Below, in pieces: positions 33,324-41,756 of a stretch of 64,000 nucleotides of DNA (its first letter is position 1; every line of letters starts with the position of its first letter). The position numbers and the translations under genes are program-made. Source of the stretch: Sporosarcina sp. P13 (GTDB lineage: Bacteria > Bacillota > Bacilli > Bacillales_A > Planococcaceae); the NCBI RefSeq assembly GCF_002743055.1, contig NZ_PDYM01000001.1, positions 186,001-250,000 on the forward strand, in the 5' to 3' direction. Under the pieces are notes generated by a model, which was not told the origin of the DNA, did no database searches, and was given only the letters and a program-made list of their open reading frames with translations.

Positions 33324-33569
33324 TCATTCATTTGACTGTTTATTCTGGATGAGTATGATATCTTTACCAATAGTCATAACATCTTGATAACCGACCTTTC
33401 GTACACCTTTTGATTTGCTTTCTGAGAAAAAAGACCGTTCGATTTCACCAATATGAAGTTTTTCAATTCTTCCTTTGTCGATGTCGATCGTCGCATCCTG
33501 GACGAACCCAAGGAAGGATCCTTTTTTCAATTCAATCACTTCTTTTTTCTGTAAGCTGGAAAAACGCAT
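33324..33569 (-). CDS. ylmC: YlmC/YmxH-family sporulation-associated protein
   Basis: This small PRC-barrel protein of 81 residues starts MRFSSLQKKEVIEL and has the typical LGFVQDATIDID strand pair. Family members are sporulation-associated, but their biochemical role is unknown. The ATG at 33569 follows GGAGGGGAAA; the frame stays open upstream for 34 codons without family similarity. A strong terminator separates it from sigG. Confidence 0.85.
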   Translation of the reverse strand: MRFSSLQKKEVIELKKGSFLGFVQDATIDIDKGRIEKLHIGEIERSFFSESKSKGVRKVGYQDVMTIGKDIILIQNKQSNE

Positions 33570-33620
33570 AGTTTCCCCTCCTTCTTTCATACTATGCAGA
33601 GGGTGTTTTATTGAGAACGC

Positions 33621-33662
33621 AAAAAAAGCTACCACGAACACGGTTTTGTGTAGTGGTAGCTT
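33621..33662 (-). terminator. Terminator after sigG
   Basis: The 10-pair stem AAGCTACCAC (33626-33635) / GTGGTAGCTT (33653-33662) is followed by T7 on the minus strand. It ends the spoIIGA-sigE-sigG cluster. Confidence 0.9.
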
Positions 33663-33671
33663 ACAATACAC

Positions 33672-34460
33672 CTAATTATTCTTTTGCTCGATTCCTAAAC
33701 GAATTTTTTCCATAGCATGTTTTTCGATTCTGGAAATTTGGGCTTGGGATATACCTAGTTCTTTGGCGATTTCCGTTTGAGTCTGCCCTAGATAAAATCG
33801 TTTAGAGACGATCAGTTGCTGACGTTCATTTAATTCTTCCACACTTTCTTTGATGGATACGTAGTTCATCCAGCGGTCTTCAGAGACACGTTGATCGTGT
33901 AGTTGGTCCATCATGTAGATTGGGTCTCCTCCATCGCTATTCATCGGTTCATGAAGCGACATAGGGTCTTGTATCGCATCCAGTGCAAAAAGAATATCTT
34001 CCTCTGGGATGCCAGTCAGTTTTTCTAAGTCCGAGATGCGCGGCTCGCGTTGATGTTCATTGACATATTGTTCTTTAGCTCGGATTGCTTTATAAGCGAT
34101 ATCACGTAATGACCTGGATACACGAACAGCATGATGATCTCGCAGGTGGCGTTTGATTTCTCCGATAATCATCGGTACAGCATAGGTGGAAAATCGAACA
34201 TTATGTTTCAAATCAAAATTGTCTATAGCTTTCAACAAACCTATGCAACCTACTTGGAATAAATCGTCAGCTTGTTCACCACGATAGTTAAAACGCTGAA
34301 CTAAACTTAGTACAAGACGCAAATTCGCAAACACCAATTCATCTCTGGCAAATTCGTCGCCGCTTTGCAAACGGATGAAAGTTTCCTTCATCACTTCGCT
34401 CGTCAATAATGGCAGCTCGGACGTATTGACTCCACAAATTTCTACTCTGGAACGTACCAT
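33672..34460 (-). CDS. sigG: RNA polymerase sporulation sigma factor SigG
   Basis: Sigma-G directs late transcription in the forespore. The 262 residues contain regions 2, 3 and 4: RLVLSLVQRFNYRGEQADDLFQVG (cited in part), FSTYAVPMIIGEIKRHLRDH and the C-terminal helix-turn-helix with TQTEIAKELGISQAQISRIEK. The N-terminal MVRSRVEICGVNTSELPLL is the sigma-G type. It lies downstream of sigE, as in other spore formers, with its own candidate sigma-G promoter in the gap and a GGAGGAAAA ribosome site. Confidence 0.96.
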   Translation of the reverse strand: MVRSRVEICGVNTSELPLLTSEVMKETFIRLQSGDEFARDELVFANLRLVLSLVQRFNYRGEQADDLFQVGCIGLLKAIDNFDLKHNVRFSTYAVPMIIGEIKRHLRDHHAVRVSRSLRDIAYKAIRAKEQYVNEHQREPRISDLEKLTGIPEEDILFALDAIQDPMSLHEPMNSDGGDPIYMMDQLHDQRVSEDRWMNYVSIKESVEELNERQQLIVSKRFYLGQTQTEIAKELGISQAQISRIEKHAMEKIRLGIEQKNN

Positions 34461-34497
34461 TGGCTTTTCCTCCGCATTCTATAGGTGAGTGTAAACG

Positions 34498-34526
34498 TAG
34501 TTTGTCCTCAACTCTTTAGAATATGC
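34498..34526 (-). promoter_or_regulatory. Candidate sigma-G (or sigma-F) promoter of sigG
   Basis: Minus strand: GCATA (34522-34526), 17 bases, CAAACTA (34498-34504). This is close to the sigma-G pattern of GHATR and CATNHTA separated by about 18 bases, with one mismatch in the -10. It would start about 30 bases upstream of sigG and fit the known autoregulation of sigG. Confidence 0.55.
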
Positions 34527-34563
34527 GGTTTCATAAATCGCCAATTTCTGCCGCTAAATAAAT

Positions 34564-35274
34564 TTATGAAATTGGTTGGTTCAATCGATCACGGAGATCT
34601 GAGATTATTTTCTTTTCTAATCTGGATATATACGACTGTGAAATACCTAGCAGATCCGCTACTTCTTTCTGCGTCATTTCAACCGTTCCCATCAAACCAA
34701 AGCGTTGCTCCATAATGTAGCGCTCTCTTTCATCCAATCCCGAAATGGCATCAATCATATATTGTCTTTCTAATTTCTTTTCTACATCATCTGTAATAAT
34801 ATCTTCATCTGTCCCTAAAATATCAGATAGAAGCAACTCATTACCATCTGCATCTGAGTTCAATGGTTCGTCAAATGAAATCTCGGAACGCATACGGCTA
34901 GTTTTACGTAAATGCATCAGAATTTCGTTTTCAATACAACGTGAAGCGTACGTAGCTAGCTTAATATTCTTATCCGCTTTAAACGTTTCTATCGCTTTGA
35001 TTAATCCAATTGTACCGATGCTGATTAAATCCTCGATATTCGTATTCGTATTGTCAAAGCGTCTAGCGATGTAAACAACTAACCGTAAATTCTTTTCAAT
35101 TAGTGTGTCGCGAGCATCGGGATCACCATTCATTAACGCTTGAATCGTGATCGCTTCTTGTTCTTTATCCAGAGGTCTTGGAAGAGATTCATGTCCACCA
35201 ATATAAAATGTCCCGTTTTTTCTTCTGAAGAAACTCGCTAAATAAGAAACCCATTTTTTCATTTCAGTTAACAT
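34564..35274 (-). CDS. sigE: RNA polymerase sporulation sigma factor SigE (pro-sigma-E)
   Basis: Sigma-E drives early mother-cell transcription. It is made with an N-terminal membrane-bound pro-sequence, here [16 protein letters not shown] followed by RRKNG, that SpoIIGA removes near residues 20-25, before YIGGHESLP. The 236 residues then show region 2 ([20 protein letters not shown] and [16 protein letters not shown]) and region 4 ([22 protein letters not shown]). The start overlaps the spoIIGA end by 7 bases, so the protease and its substrate are translated together. Confidence 0.96.
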   Translation of the reverse strand: MLTEMKKWVSYLASFFRRKNGTFYIGGHESLPRPLDKEQEAITIQALMNGDPDARDTLIEKNLRLVVYIARRFDNTNTNIEDLISIGTIGLIKAIETFKADKNIKLATYASRCIENEILMHLRKTSRMRSEISFDEPLNSDADGNELLLSDILGTDEDIITDDVEKKLERQYMIDAISGLDERERYIMEQRFGLMGTVEMTQKEVADLLGISQSYISRLEKKIISDLRDRLNQPIS

Positions 35275-36116
35275 GTAGCCGTTCTCCTCTCTTCTTTCAT
35301 GACTTCCATTGCACTCACTTGCAAAATAGCCGAAGCACCTTGCGGATAATTATGCTGTTCTTTCGTCAAGACGATATATCCAACAGGTAACGACTGTTCG
35401 TCAACCAACCAACTTTCAAACTTTATTCCAACAGCCCATGACGCACCTTGCACGGTTTGCAATCGAATGAGGCGCAAATCTTTTTGATACGGTGTAGGAA
35501 ATTGCGATAAATTAGGCGAATTTCCTGATTTCCAATTTTCTAAAGCTGCTACAAAATCGCTCGGTAACTGCTCTTTCACTGCTTCTAATCCAACGAAATG
35601 AACCGCAGCACCAGACAGTGGTTCTACACAGTGATTACCCGTATCAATAAATACCTTTATCGGGATTGATCGTCCCCAAATCTTCACCACAGATTCCAAT
35701 GTGTAACTGATTAACTTCGACATTGTACGCGTATCCAACCATTTCACCTTTACTACGTAAAGCGAGAGATAGGTGAGACCAATAGCGAATAATAAAAATA
35801 CGTTACTTTTGACAATTGATACATTTGTGTAAACAAGCGTTAGCATTCCTCCTGCAAAAAAGGAGGCTATTAACACAGCCAGAATAGAGCTTTTCCAATT
35901 CGCGATTGTTTGTCCAAAGGCTATATACGTCATTCCTAAAAAAGTAAAGATGATGGCTAGCATCGAGTATGGGAACAACGTAACAAAGAAGGCTCCGATA
36001 AATGAAGCGCCCCACAACCTCCTTCTGCTCGATTGATGATTTCCTACTTTATTAGTGAATGACAGGATGGCGTAATTAAAGAGCATATTGATTCCTATCA
36101 TCAGTTCTCCATACAT
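35268..36116 (-). CDS. spoIIGA: Sigma-E processing aspartic protease SpoIIGA
   Basis: SpoIIGA is the membrane protease that activates pro-sigma-E at the sporulation septum after a forespore signal. Of the 282 residues the first half forms about five transmembrane helices; the second half is a retropepsin-like domain with the catalytic motif FIDTGN (Asp158-Thr-Gly160). The ATG follows AAGGAGG. Its upstream region has a Spo0A box and a promoter with unusual spacing. Confidence 0.95.
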   Translation of the reverse strand: MYGELMIGINMLFNYAILSFTNKVGNHQSSRRRLWGASFIGAFFVTLFPYSMLAIIFTFLGMTYIAFGQTIANWKSSILAVLIASFFAGGMLTLVYTNVSIVKSNVFLLFAIGLTYLSLYVVKVKWLDTRTMSKLISYTLESVVKIWGRSIPIKVFIDTGNHCVEPLSGAAVHFVGLEAVKEQLPSDFVAALENWKSGNSPNLSQFPTPYQKDLRLIRLQTVQGASWAVGIKFESWLVDEQSLPVGYIVLTKEQHNYPQGASAILQVSAMEVMKEERRTATC

Positions 36117-36138
36117 ATGCCGGCCTCCTTACGAACAG

Positions 36139-36169
36139 ATTATCACGGCTGTCCTGAAAAACCTGTCAA
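36139..36169 (-). promoter_or_regulatory. Candidate spoIIG promoter with long spacer
   Basis: Minus strand: TTGACA (36164-36169), 19 bases, GATAAT (36139-36144), 23 bases before the spoIIGA ATG. The B. subtilis spoIIG promoter also has an over-long spacer and needs Spo0A~P to work. Here the spacer depends on which -10 is taken. Confidence 0.5.
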
Positions 36170-36194
36170 CCTTTGCACGGTTTAACGCAATACC

Positions 36195-36201
36195 TTCGAC
36201 A
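36195..36201 (-). promoter_or_regulatory. Spo0A box upstream of spoIIGA
   Basis: The minus strand reads TGTCGAA, a perfect match to the core 0A box TGNCGAA, 25 bases upstream of the -35. The -35 region itself, TTGACAGG, is a weaker 0A-like sequence, as in B. subtilis where one box overlaps the -35. Confidence 0.65.
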
Positions 36202-36230
36202 AAGTTTGAAATAGGAACACAGTGGGTAGT

Positions 36231-36262
36231 ACAAGATTTACGCTTTCCGAGGGGCGTTAGGT
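36231..36262. repeat. Short relic of the intergenic repeat, copy C
   Basis: GATTTACGCT at 36235-36244 followed by a G-rich stretch (CCGAGGGGCG) resembles the start of copies A and B at 13640 and 51554. The remaining 36263-36390 stretch of this spoIIGA-ftsZ spacer shows no gene or motif that I can name. Confidence 0.35.
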
Positions 36263-36393
36263 GCGCACGTACTTAGGTAAGTTGGCTCACTGCAGGCTCA
36301 TCTGATCGCGTCCGACTAGATCACAAAGAAACGTGATACTACCCCATTTCCTTTTAACCTCGATCCCGATCAGATTTTACTCTCACTCTAAAT

Positions 36394-36445
36394 GAAATAA
36401 AAAAGCTTTCCAGTAAGAGATGTTGATCTCTTACTGGAAAGCTTT
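36394..36445 (-). terminator. Terminator after ftsZ
   Basis: A near-perfect 19-pair stem, AAGCTTTCCAGTAAGAGAT (36403-36421) against ATCTCTTACTGGAAAGCTT, with a 4-base loop and T6 on the minus strand. It ends the dcw cluster. Confidence 0.93.
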
Positions 36446-36455
36446 AGTTTGATTC

Positions 36456-37622
36456 TTATTTACGACGTTGACGATTACGCAAGAACGTTGGGATATCAAG
36501 TTGCTCATCGTGTTGATAAGTTTGTGGTTGTCTTGGTTCCGGTTGCTCGTAACGTGGCTCTTCGTATCTGCTTTGTGCTGGTGCTTGTTGTTGTATCGGT
36601 CTGCTTTCACGTTGACGTACATTACCTGCAACACCAGGGCCCCTGCTTGGTCTGCCTGGTGCTAGTTGCTCTTCGGTGAATCCAGTGGCGATGACTGTAA
36701 CGATGATTTCATCTTTCAAGTCATCGTTAATCACTGAACCGAAGATCATGTTAACGTTTTCGTCAGATGCTGTTGCTACGATGTCAGCTGCTTCTTGTAC
36801 TTCAAACAAGCTGAGGTTTGAACCGCCTGTTATGTTCATCAAGACACCTTTTGCTCCGTCGATTGACGTTTCAAGCAATGGACTTGATATCGCTTTTTTC
36901 GCTGCTTCTGCTGCTCTGTTTTCTCCAGTCGACATACCGATTCCCATCAATGCAGAACCTTTGTTGTACATGATTGTCTTAACGTCTGCAAAGTCCAAGT
37001 TGATCAAACCAGGTACTGCGATCAAATCGGAGATACCTTGAACACCTTGACGCAATACATTGTCAGCTTCTCTAAAGGCTTCAAGCATTGGTGTATTTTT
37101 GTCAACGATTTCAAGTAATTTGTCATTTGGAATGACGATTAGCGTATCAATAGCTTCTTTCATCGCTGCGATACCACCGGCTGCTGATGTTGATCTTTTT
37201 CTACCTTCGAAAGTGAATGGACGTGTTACAACACCTACTGTTAACGCGCCAATATCTTTAGCGATTTGAGCGATGACAGGTGCTGCACCCGTACCTGTTC
37301 CTCCACCCATTCCAGCTGTAACGAAGACCATATCTGCCCCGCGTAACGCTTCTTCAATTTGTTCTTTACTTTCTTCTGCTGCTTTTTTACCAACTTCAGG
37401 ATTTGCGCCAGCGCCTAATCCTCTAGTTAATTTTTCACCAATCTGCAATTTCACTTCAGCTGATGAAAGCTGCAATGCTTGAGCATCTGTGTTTACCGCA
37501 ATAAATTCAACACCTTGCACTCCATGTTCGATCATACGGTTTACAGCGTTGTTTCCACCGCCACCTACTCCAATTACTTTAATAACTGCTAGTGAATCTA
37601 TGTTCATATCAAATTCAAGCAT
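36456..37622 (-). CDS. ftsZ: Cell division GTPase FtsZ
   Basis: FtsZ polymerises into the Z ring. The 388 residues have the tubulin signature GGGTGTG at 106-112, an N-terminal Rossmann core with [14 protein letters not shown], the T7 loop with [11 protein letters not shown], then a Gln/Pro/Arg/Glu-rich flexible linker (about 320-373) and the C-terminal peptide [13 protein letters not shown] that binds FtsA and SepF. It lies 48 bases downstream of ftsA and is followed by a very strong terminator. Confidence 0.98.
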   Translation of the reverse strand: MLEFDMNIDSLAVIKVIGVGGGGNNAVNRMIEHGVQGVEFIAVNTDAQALQLSSAEVKLQIGEKLTRGLGAGANPEVGKKAAEESKEQIEEALRGADMVFVTAGMGGGTGTGAAPVIAQIAKDIGALTVGVVTRPFTFEGRKRSTSAAGGIAAMKEAIDTLIVIPNDKLLEIVDKNTPMLEAFREADNVLRQGVQGISDLIAVPGLINLDFADVKTIMYNKGSALMGIGMSTGENRAAEAAKKAISSPLLETSIDGAKGVLMNITGGSNLSLFEVQEAADIVATASDENVNMIFGSVINDDLKDEIIVTVIATGFTEEQLAPGRPSRGPGVAGNVRQRESRPIQQQAPAQSRYEEPRYEQPEPRQPQTYQHDEQLDIPTFLRNRQRRK

Positions 37623-37670
37623 TGGTTTTCCTCCTCTAATTTAGCTACAATTGCCATGTGGTAAGTACTT

Positions 37671-38957
37671 TTATTCGAAGAAATTGTCGAACATTTTCTT
37701 AGCTTTTTTCATGAATCCTTCGCCTTTTTCTTTTTTAGGTTTTACAGCTTTAGGCGCTGGTTCAGAAACTTCATAAGTTGATTCATTTGATTGCGGCAGA
37801 CTTGCTTGTCCTTCTTCATATCCGAAGAACACGTCTTCCATGTATGCATAACGAATCAAGCCGACCGCAGTGGAGTACATCGGCTCTCTGACACCTATAT
37901 ATTCTGGCGTGTATAGTCGAACTCTTGTCTTGAACACTTCACGAGCTAATTGTAACATCCCGTCAAGCTTAGCAGTTCCACCTGTAATGACAATCCCACC
38001 AGGTAAATCACGGATACCAGCCGCATATAGGTCTTCTAAAATCAGTTCAAATAACTCTTCCAAACGTGAACCGATGATGTCAGAGATAAAGCGTTGACTA
38101 TATTGGTCTTTCGCATCTGACCCGACTACAGGCACTTCAAACAACTCTTCATCCGAAGCTTCCTCATAATAGGCATGTCCGTGTTGATGTTTAATCATTC
38201 TTGCTTGTTCAGTTGGAGTCTTCAATACGATAGATAAATCCTTCGTGATATGATCTCCACCAACTGGTAGTACAGATGTATTGATTAGACGATTTTCCGC
38301 GAACACGGAAACTGTAGTAGAACCACCGCCGATATCAATAAATGCCGTGCCATGATACATTTCATCTTCAGATAATGCGAATGTACCTGCAGCCAATGGT
38401 TGCAAATAAATTTCGCGAATTTGAAGTCCTGCCTTTTCTACACATCGTAAAATGTTATGTAGTTGAGTTTTAGATGTCGTAATTAACGTTGCATCCATTT
38501 CCAATCTTACACCCATCATACCACGAGGGTCTGTGATTTCGTCATAATCATCTACAATAAATTGCTTAGGCACTAAATTGACAAATTCTCTTTCTTGCGG
38601 CACATTCATCACTTGTGAAGACTTCATGACTCTTTCCAAATCGTCATCCGTAATTTCTCGATTTTCTGAGTTTACAGCGACTACACCTTTAACATTTTGG
38701 AACTGCACACCATTTGCAGGGATGCCGAGTACTACCTCCTCAATTTTCAAACCTGTCATTCGCTCAGCCTGTTCGATCGCTTTGCGAATCGATTGAACGG
38801 TGGCATCAATATCAATAATTGTTCCTTTACGAATACCTGCCGATTGCACATTCCCTACACCAATTACATGCAAGGAGTTATTATCCATCTCTCCAATTAA
38901 CACTTTAATTGTGGATGACCCTATATCTAGTGATACATACTTAGTTGACTGACTCAA
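37671..38957 (-). CDS. ftsA: Cell division protein FtsA
   Basis: FtsA is an actin-like ATPase that tethers FtsZ to the membrane. The 428 residues carry the phosphate-binding SLDIGSSTIKV at the N-terminus, the second phosphate loop IDIGGGSTTVSVF, and a C-terminal amphipathic membrane helix (FMKKAKKMFDNFFE) after a Lys/Pro-rich linker. The start codon is TTG, supported by a strong AAGGAGGTG seven bases upstream. Confidence 0.97.
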   Translation of the reverse strand: MSQSTKYVSLDIGSSTIKVLIGEMDNNSLHVIGVGNVQSAGIRKGTIIDIDATVQSIRKAIEQAERMTGLKIEEVVLGIPANGVQFQNVKGVVAVNSENREITDDDLERVMKSSQVMNVPQEREFVNLVPKQFIVDDYDEITDPRGMMGVRLEMDATLITTSKTQLHNILRCVEKAGLQIREIYLQPLAAGTFALSEDEMYHGTAFIDIGGGSTTVSVFAENRLINTSVLPVGGDHITKDLSIVLKTPTEQARMIKHQHGHAYYEEASDEELFEVPVVGSDAKDQYSQRFISDIIGSRLEELFELILEDLYAAGIRDLPGGIVITGGTAKLDGMLQLAREVFKTRVRLYTPEYIGVREPMYSTAVGLIRYAYMEDVFFGYEEGQASLPQSNESTYEVSEPAPKAVKPKKEKGEGFMKKAKKMFDNFFE

Positions 38958-38992
38958 TTATTGACACCTCCTTAATTAAACTAGTAACTTCC

Positions 38993-39021
38993 ATTCTATT
39001 GTATTATGCACGCTTTGTCTA
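38993..39021 (-). promoter_or_regulatory. Possible sigma-A promoter of ftsAZ
   Basis: Minus strand: TAGACA (39016-39021), 17-base spacer, TAGAAT (38993-38998). Each hexamer matches consensus at five of six positions. It lies in the sbp-ftsA spacer about 40 bases before the ftsA start, where B. subtilis also has ftsAZ promoters. Confidence 0.5.
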
Positions 39022-39058
39022 AATATTTTCAACACCCTCTTCTATTAAATTGTAAATA

Positions 39059-39424
39059 TTACGTATTTGCATTAGTTTTTTTGTTGTTTGAGGTCCGTTT
39101 CGCAAGTAAAATTCGACGGATTACCGCAATATTTTGGAACAATCTCACACCAAATGCGAAGACTGCAGCTAAATATAGATCAACGCCTAAATGTACACCT
39201 AAGAACGCAAGTGCTGCAGCTAGAAGGATATTAAAGAAAAATCCTGAGACAAATATGCGATCATCATATACTTGTTGAAGATAGGCTCTGATTCCACCAA
39301 ATAGTGTATCAAATGCAGCAAGAATCGCAACAGTTAAGTAGTTATTATATTCTTGCGGTATCTGTATATCCGAGAGCAAACCTAGTGAAATGCCAAGGAG
39401 TAGCCCAAGTAAGGGTAGCCACAT
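39059..39424 (-). CDS. sbp: Small basic membrane protein Sbp (DUF1290)
   Basis: Sbp is a 121-residue integral membrane protein of unknown role, always next to ylxX and ftsA in Bacillales. It has about three or four transmembrane helices (2-18, 28-45, 58-78, 80-100) and a very basic tail (RRILLAKRTSNNKKTNANT). The signature GGIRAYLQQVYDDRIFVSGF is the family centre. Confidence 0.9.
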   Translation of the reverse strand: MWLPLLGLLLGISLGLLSDIQIPQEYNNYLTVAILAAFDTLFGGIRAYLQQVYDDRIFVSGFFFNILLAAALAFLGVHLGVDLYLAAVFAFGVRLFQNIAVIRRILLAKRTSNNKKTNANT

Positions 39425-39428
39425 ATTG

Positions 39429-40148
39429 TCATTGCTCCTTTGTTTGTTCTTTTAAATATCGATTTTCAAAACCACCCGTCCAGCCTTGTAATGCAACATT
39501 CTCGGTCGGTTTACTAATGGTCAAAATGAAGTCATCCAGATAAAATTCATCTTGTATCGTTGTTGACAACAAATGATTATACAACTTTACACTGTCTTCA
39601 AGTGTAGCGGACACAATTTTAATTTTAAAAGGAGGTGTAGAAACAACTTCTCCACTCACTGTTAGCTTCCCGTTAATATCACGTATCCAACTGAGTGTCG
39701 TAAAACGTTTACCGTCAATCTCTAACTCATTCCCTTGATGCTGATTGACCACATTGATAAACCAAGACAATAGCTCTGTAGAAACTGGCTTCAGTTCGTA
39801 ACCGAACGCGATACTCTCTGGCGAGGGAGCAACTTCAATTACAAATCCTGGACCCGTGGTCGGCATAAAGCCCGCTTGTGTATATAACTTGTCCAGCGTA
39901 TGCTGTAAAACCTCTTCCGTGCTTTCATTCGTCAACGCTGTATAGGATGAAAGCGTTTGGTCAACTTCACGAATTTCCTCTAATAATTCAGAGTGGATTT
40001 TCTTTTCTTTAGACAATTCTTTTCGGATAGCCCACAGATCACGTGTATCACGAGCTGGTTCTGTATTTAAAGAATTATATTGTAAAGCTAATACAAAACC
40101 AACTATACATAGAATCAATGTGAACTTCCAGTTTATTTTTTCTTTCAC
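39429..40148 (-). CDS. ylxX: DUF881 division-cluster protein YlxX
   Basis: This 239-residue protein has one N-terminal transmembrane helix (about 8-24), a coiled coil (about 40-65) and an extracytoplasmic DUF881 domain with the TGPGFVIEV strand and SWIRDINGKLTVSGEVVS core. Its function is unknown. It is paralogous to the gene just upstream. The start is GTG behind a GGGGGGGTA site. Confidence 0.88.
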   Translation of the reverse strand: MKEKINWKFTLILCIVGFVLALQYNSLNTEPARDTRDLWAIRKELSKEKKIHSELLEEIREVDQTLSSYTALTNESTEEVLQHTLDKLYTQAGFMPTTGPGFVIEVAPSPESIAFGYELKPVSTELLSWFINVVNQHQGNELEIDGKRFTTLSWIRDINGKLTVSGEVVSTPPFKIKIVSATLEDSVKLYNHLLSTTIQDEFYLDDFILTISKPTENVALQGWTGGFENRYLKEQTKEQ

Positions 40149-40179
40149 ACTACCCCCCCTCTATTCATCAAACTATTCA

Positions 40180-40905
40180 TCAAACTTCGTCACGAATCGC
40201 CGATAATTTTATTTCTTTCATTTCTTCCAACGTTACGACAATATTATCTCGTACCAATCCGTCAATCACGCTACCTTTTAATTGCATAGCAGGGACCAAT
40301 ACATTCGGGTCACCTACTGCTTCTATTATAAAAGGTGCTGGAAAGGTTCTACCGTCGATCATAATTACAGGGCCTGTACACTTTATGTATGAATTCGAAT
40401 TGATACGCTGTCCATTGATCGAAAGGCCTTGAGCACCCGCAATTTTCAATTCATTGATGACGCGCAACACATGACTTTCATGGACGATATAATCATTTGG
40501 GTTTTGGACAGATGGATCGTAGTCAGCGTCTTCGAGTGTCACTTTCACTCCTGCTCCAGTAGCTGGCATCACACCAAGCAACAATCGCAAATCTCGCGCT
40601 TTTTCTACAAGAACAGCATGATTTTCTTCTTGGTTAGAAAAGTTCTCCTCAAACTCTTGAATCTTCCGCTGTTTTTCAAGCAATTCGTTCGTTAACTCTT
40701 TATTGCGTTCTTGTTGTGTGATTAAGTCTCCCCGATACTGCTCTTCTTGTAAAAATAAATCGGTTTGCACTTCATCTAGTTCTTGCATATGACTACCAAC
40801 TGTCCGATAGGAAAACGCTAACATGAAACCGAGGACAAGAAAGACGACCGAAAATAGTAATTGCTTACCGCGTTTTTCTCTAGTTGCCTTCCGATTCTTG
40901 TTCAC
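40180..40905 (-). CDS. ylxW: DUF881 division-cluster protein YlxW
   Basis: The 241 residues show the same plan as its neighbour: N-terminal basic patch and membrane helix (about 14-31), a coiled coil (about 38-90) and a DUF881 domain with TGAGVKVTLEDAD and GLSINGQRINSNSYIKCTGP. The function is unknown; it likely acts outside the membrane at the septum. The GTG start follows AGGAGGGAG inside the end of divIB, with which it overlaps by 26 bases. Confidence 0.88.
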   Translation of the reverse strand: MNKNRKATREKRGKQLLFSVVFLVLGFMLAFSYRTVGSHMQELDEVQTDLFLQEEQYRGDLITQQERNKELTNELLEKQRKIQEFEENFSNQEENHAVLVEKARDLRLLLGVMPATGAGVKVTLEDADYDPSVQNPNDYIVHESHVLRVINELKIAGAQGLSINGQRINSNSYIKCTGPVIMIDGRTFPAPFIIEAVGDPNVLVPAMQLKGSVIDGLVRDNIVVTLEEMKEIKLSAIRDEV

Positions 40906-41740
40906 TTTCTCCCTCCTGTCCCACTTCGATTTCTATCGGTCTTTCTTCAACCTCTACAGGTTTCCCTACTGGTCCGTCTTCCTTTAGGAGCTGTTGTTCA
41001 GGTTCTTTATAATAGTCTGTATACGTTTTGAAGTACACGCCGATTTCTATATCCAATATGCCTTTTTCTTCTTTCGGCAATTGAGCGATGATGTCTGGAT
41101 AATACGACATTTTATCTGCAAAGCTAAGGATTGCAGCATGTACTTCATAACCATCATTCATAAACGCTTCTATTTTATCGTCGCCTTTATAACGAAGCTC
41201 TGATATTAACTGGAATACAGAGTTGTCCATTTCTTGAAGTTGCTGAATCATTCGTTCAATAACAGCAGACTCTGTAAATCCAGAAAGTATAGGAGCGTGT
41301 AAAAGCGCTTCTGGATCTTTTGTTTCCATCCGTTCTCCATTTTCTAACAACAAGTCAAATTGCGTTTTATTCTCTATATACGCAACCGGCTTCCATTCTG
41401 TAACCTTAATCGACACATCGTTCCAATACTCCCTACTTACCGACACTTCTTTCACACCAGTGATTTTTAATAAATTCTTTTCGATATCTCTTGTACGAAA
41501 ACTCCAAAATGATTGTCCGGTGTATAATCCACTCTGATTTTTATAAGACTCACTATCATTCAAGGTCGTATGATTAATAGAAATGTCGTGAACGTCACTT
41601 AATGGCGATTGGAAGTACAGCAACGCAAGAAGAACGAGCAAGAAGATTGCTACAAGCAAAAGAAACTTTTTATTCGCTTTTCTTTTTCGTTTCTTGCGCA
41701 AGGACGGAATCCGATCTTCAATATCAATCACTTTATCCAC
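40880..41740 (-). CDS. divIB: Cell division protein DivIB/FtsQ
   Basis: DivIB joins FtsL and DivIC at the septum and regulates peptidoglycan synthesis. The 286 residues start at a GTG: VDKVIDIEDRIPSLRKKRKRK, a basic cytoplasmic tail, then one transmembrane helix (about 25-44), a POTRA domain (about 50-120, with the SFWSFRTRDIEKNLL segment) and the FtsQ beta domain; the tail is acidic. Position 41740 is preferred because AGGAGGAG lies eight bases upstream; an ATG 19 codons earlier is inside spoVE and lacks support. Confidence 0.92.
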   Translation of the reverse strand: MDKVIDIEDRIPSLRKKRKRKANKKFLLLVAIFLLVLLALLYFQSPLSDVHDISINHTTLNDSESYKNQSGLYTGQSFWSFRTRDIEKNLLKITGVKEVSVSREYWNDVSIKVTEWKPVAYIENKTQFDLLLENGERMETKDPEALLHAPILSGFTESAVIERMIQQLQEMDNSVFQLISELRYKGDDKIEAFMNDGYEVHAAILSFADKMSYYPDIIAQLPKEEKGILDIEIGVYFKTYTDYYKEPEQQLLKEDGPVGKPVEVEERPIEIEVGQEGESEQESEGN

Positions 41741-41748
41741 CTGCGTTC

Positions 41749-41756
41749 TCCTCCTA
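41749..41756 (-). promoter_or_regulatory. Ribosome binding site fixing the GTG start of divIB
   Basis: AGGAGGAG on the minus strand, eight bases before the GTG at 41740. It overlaps the stop codon of spoVE. Confidence 0.8.
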
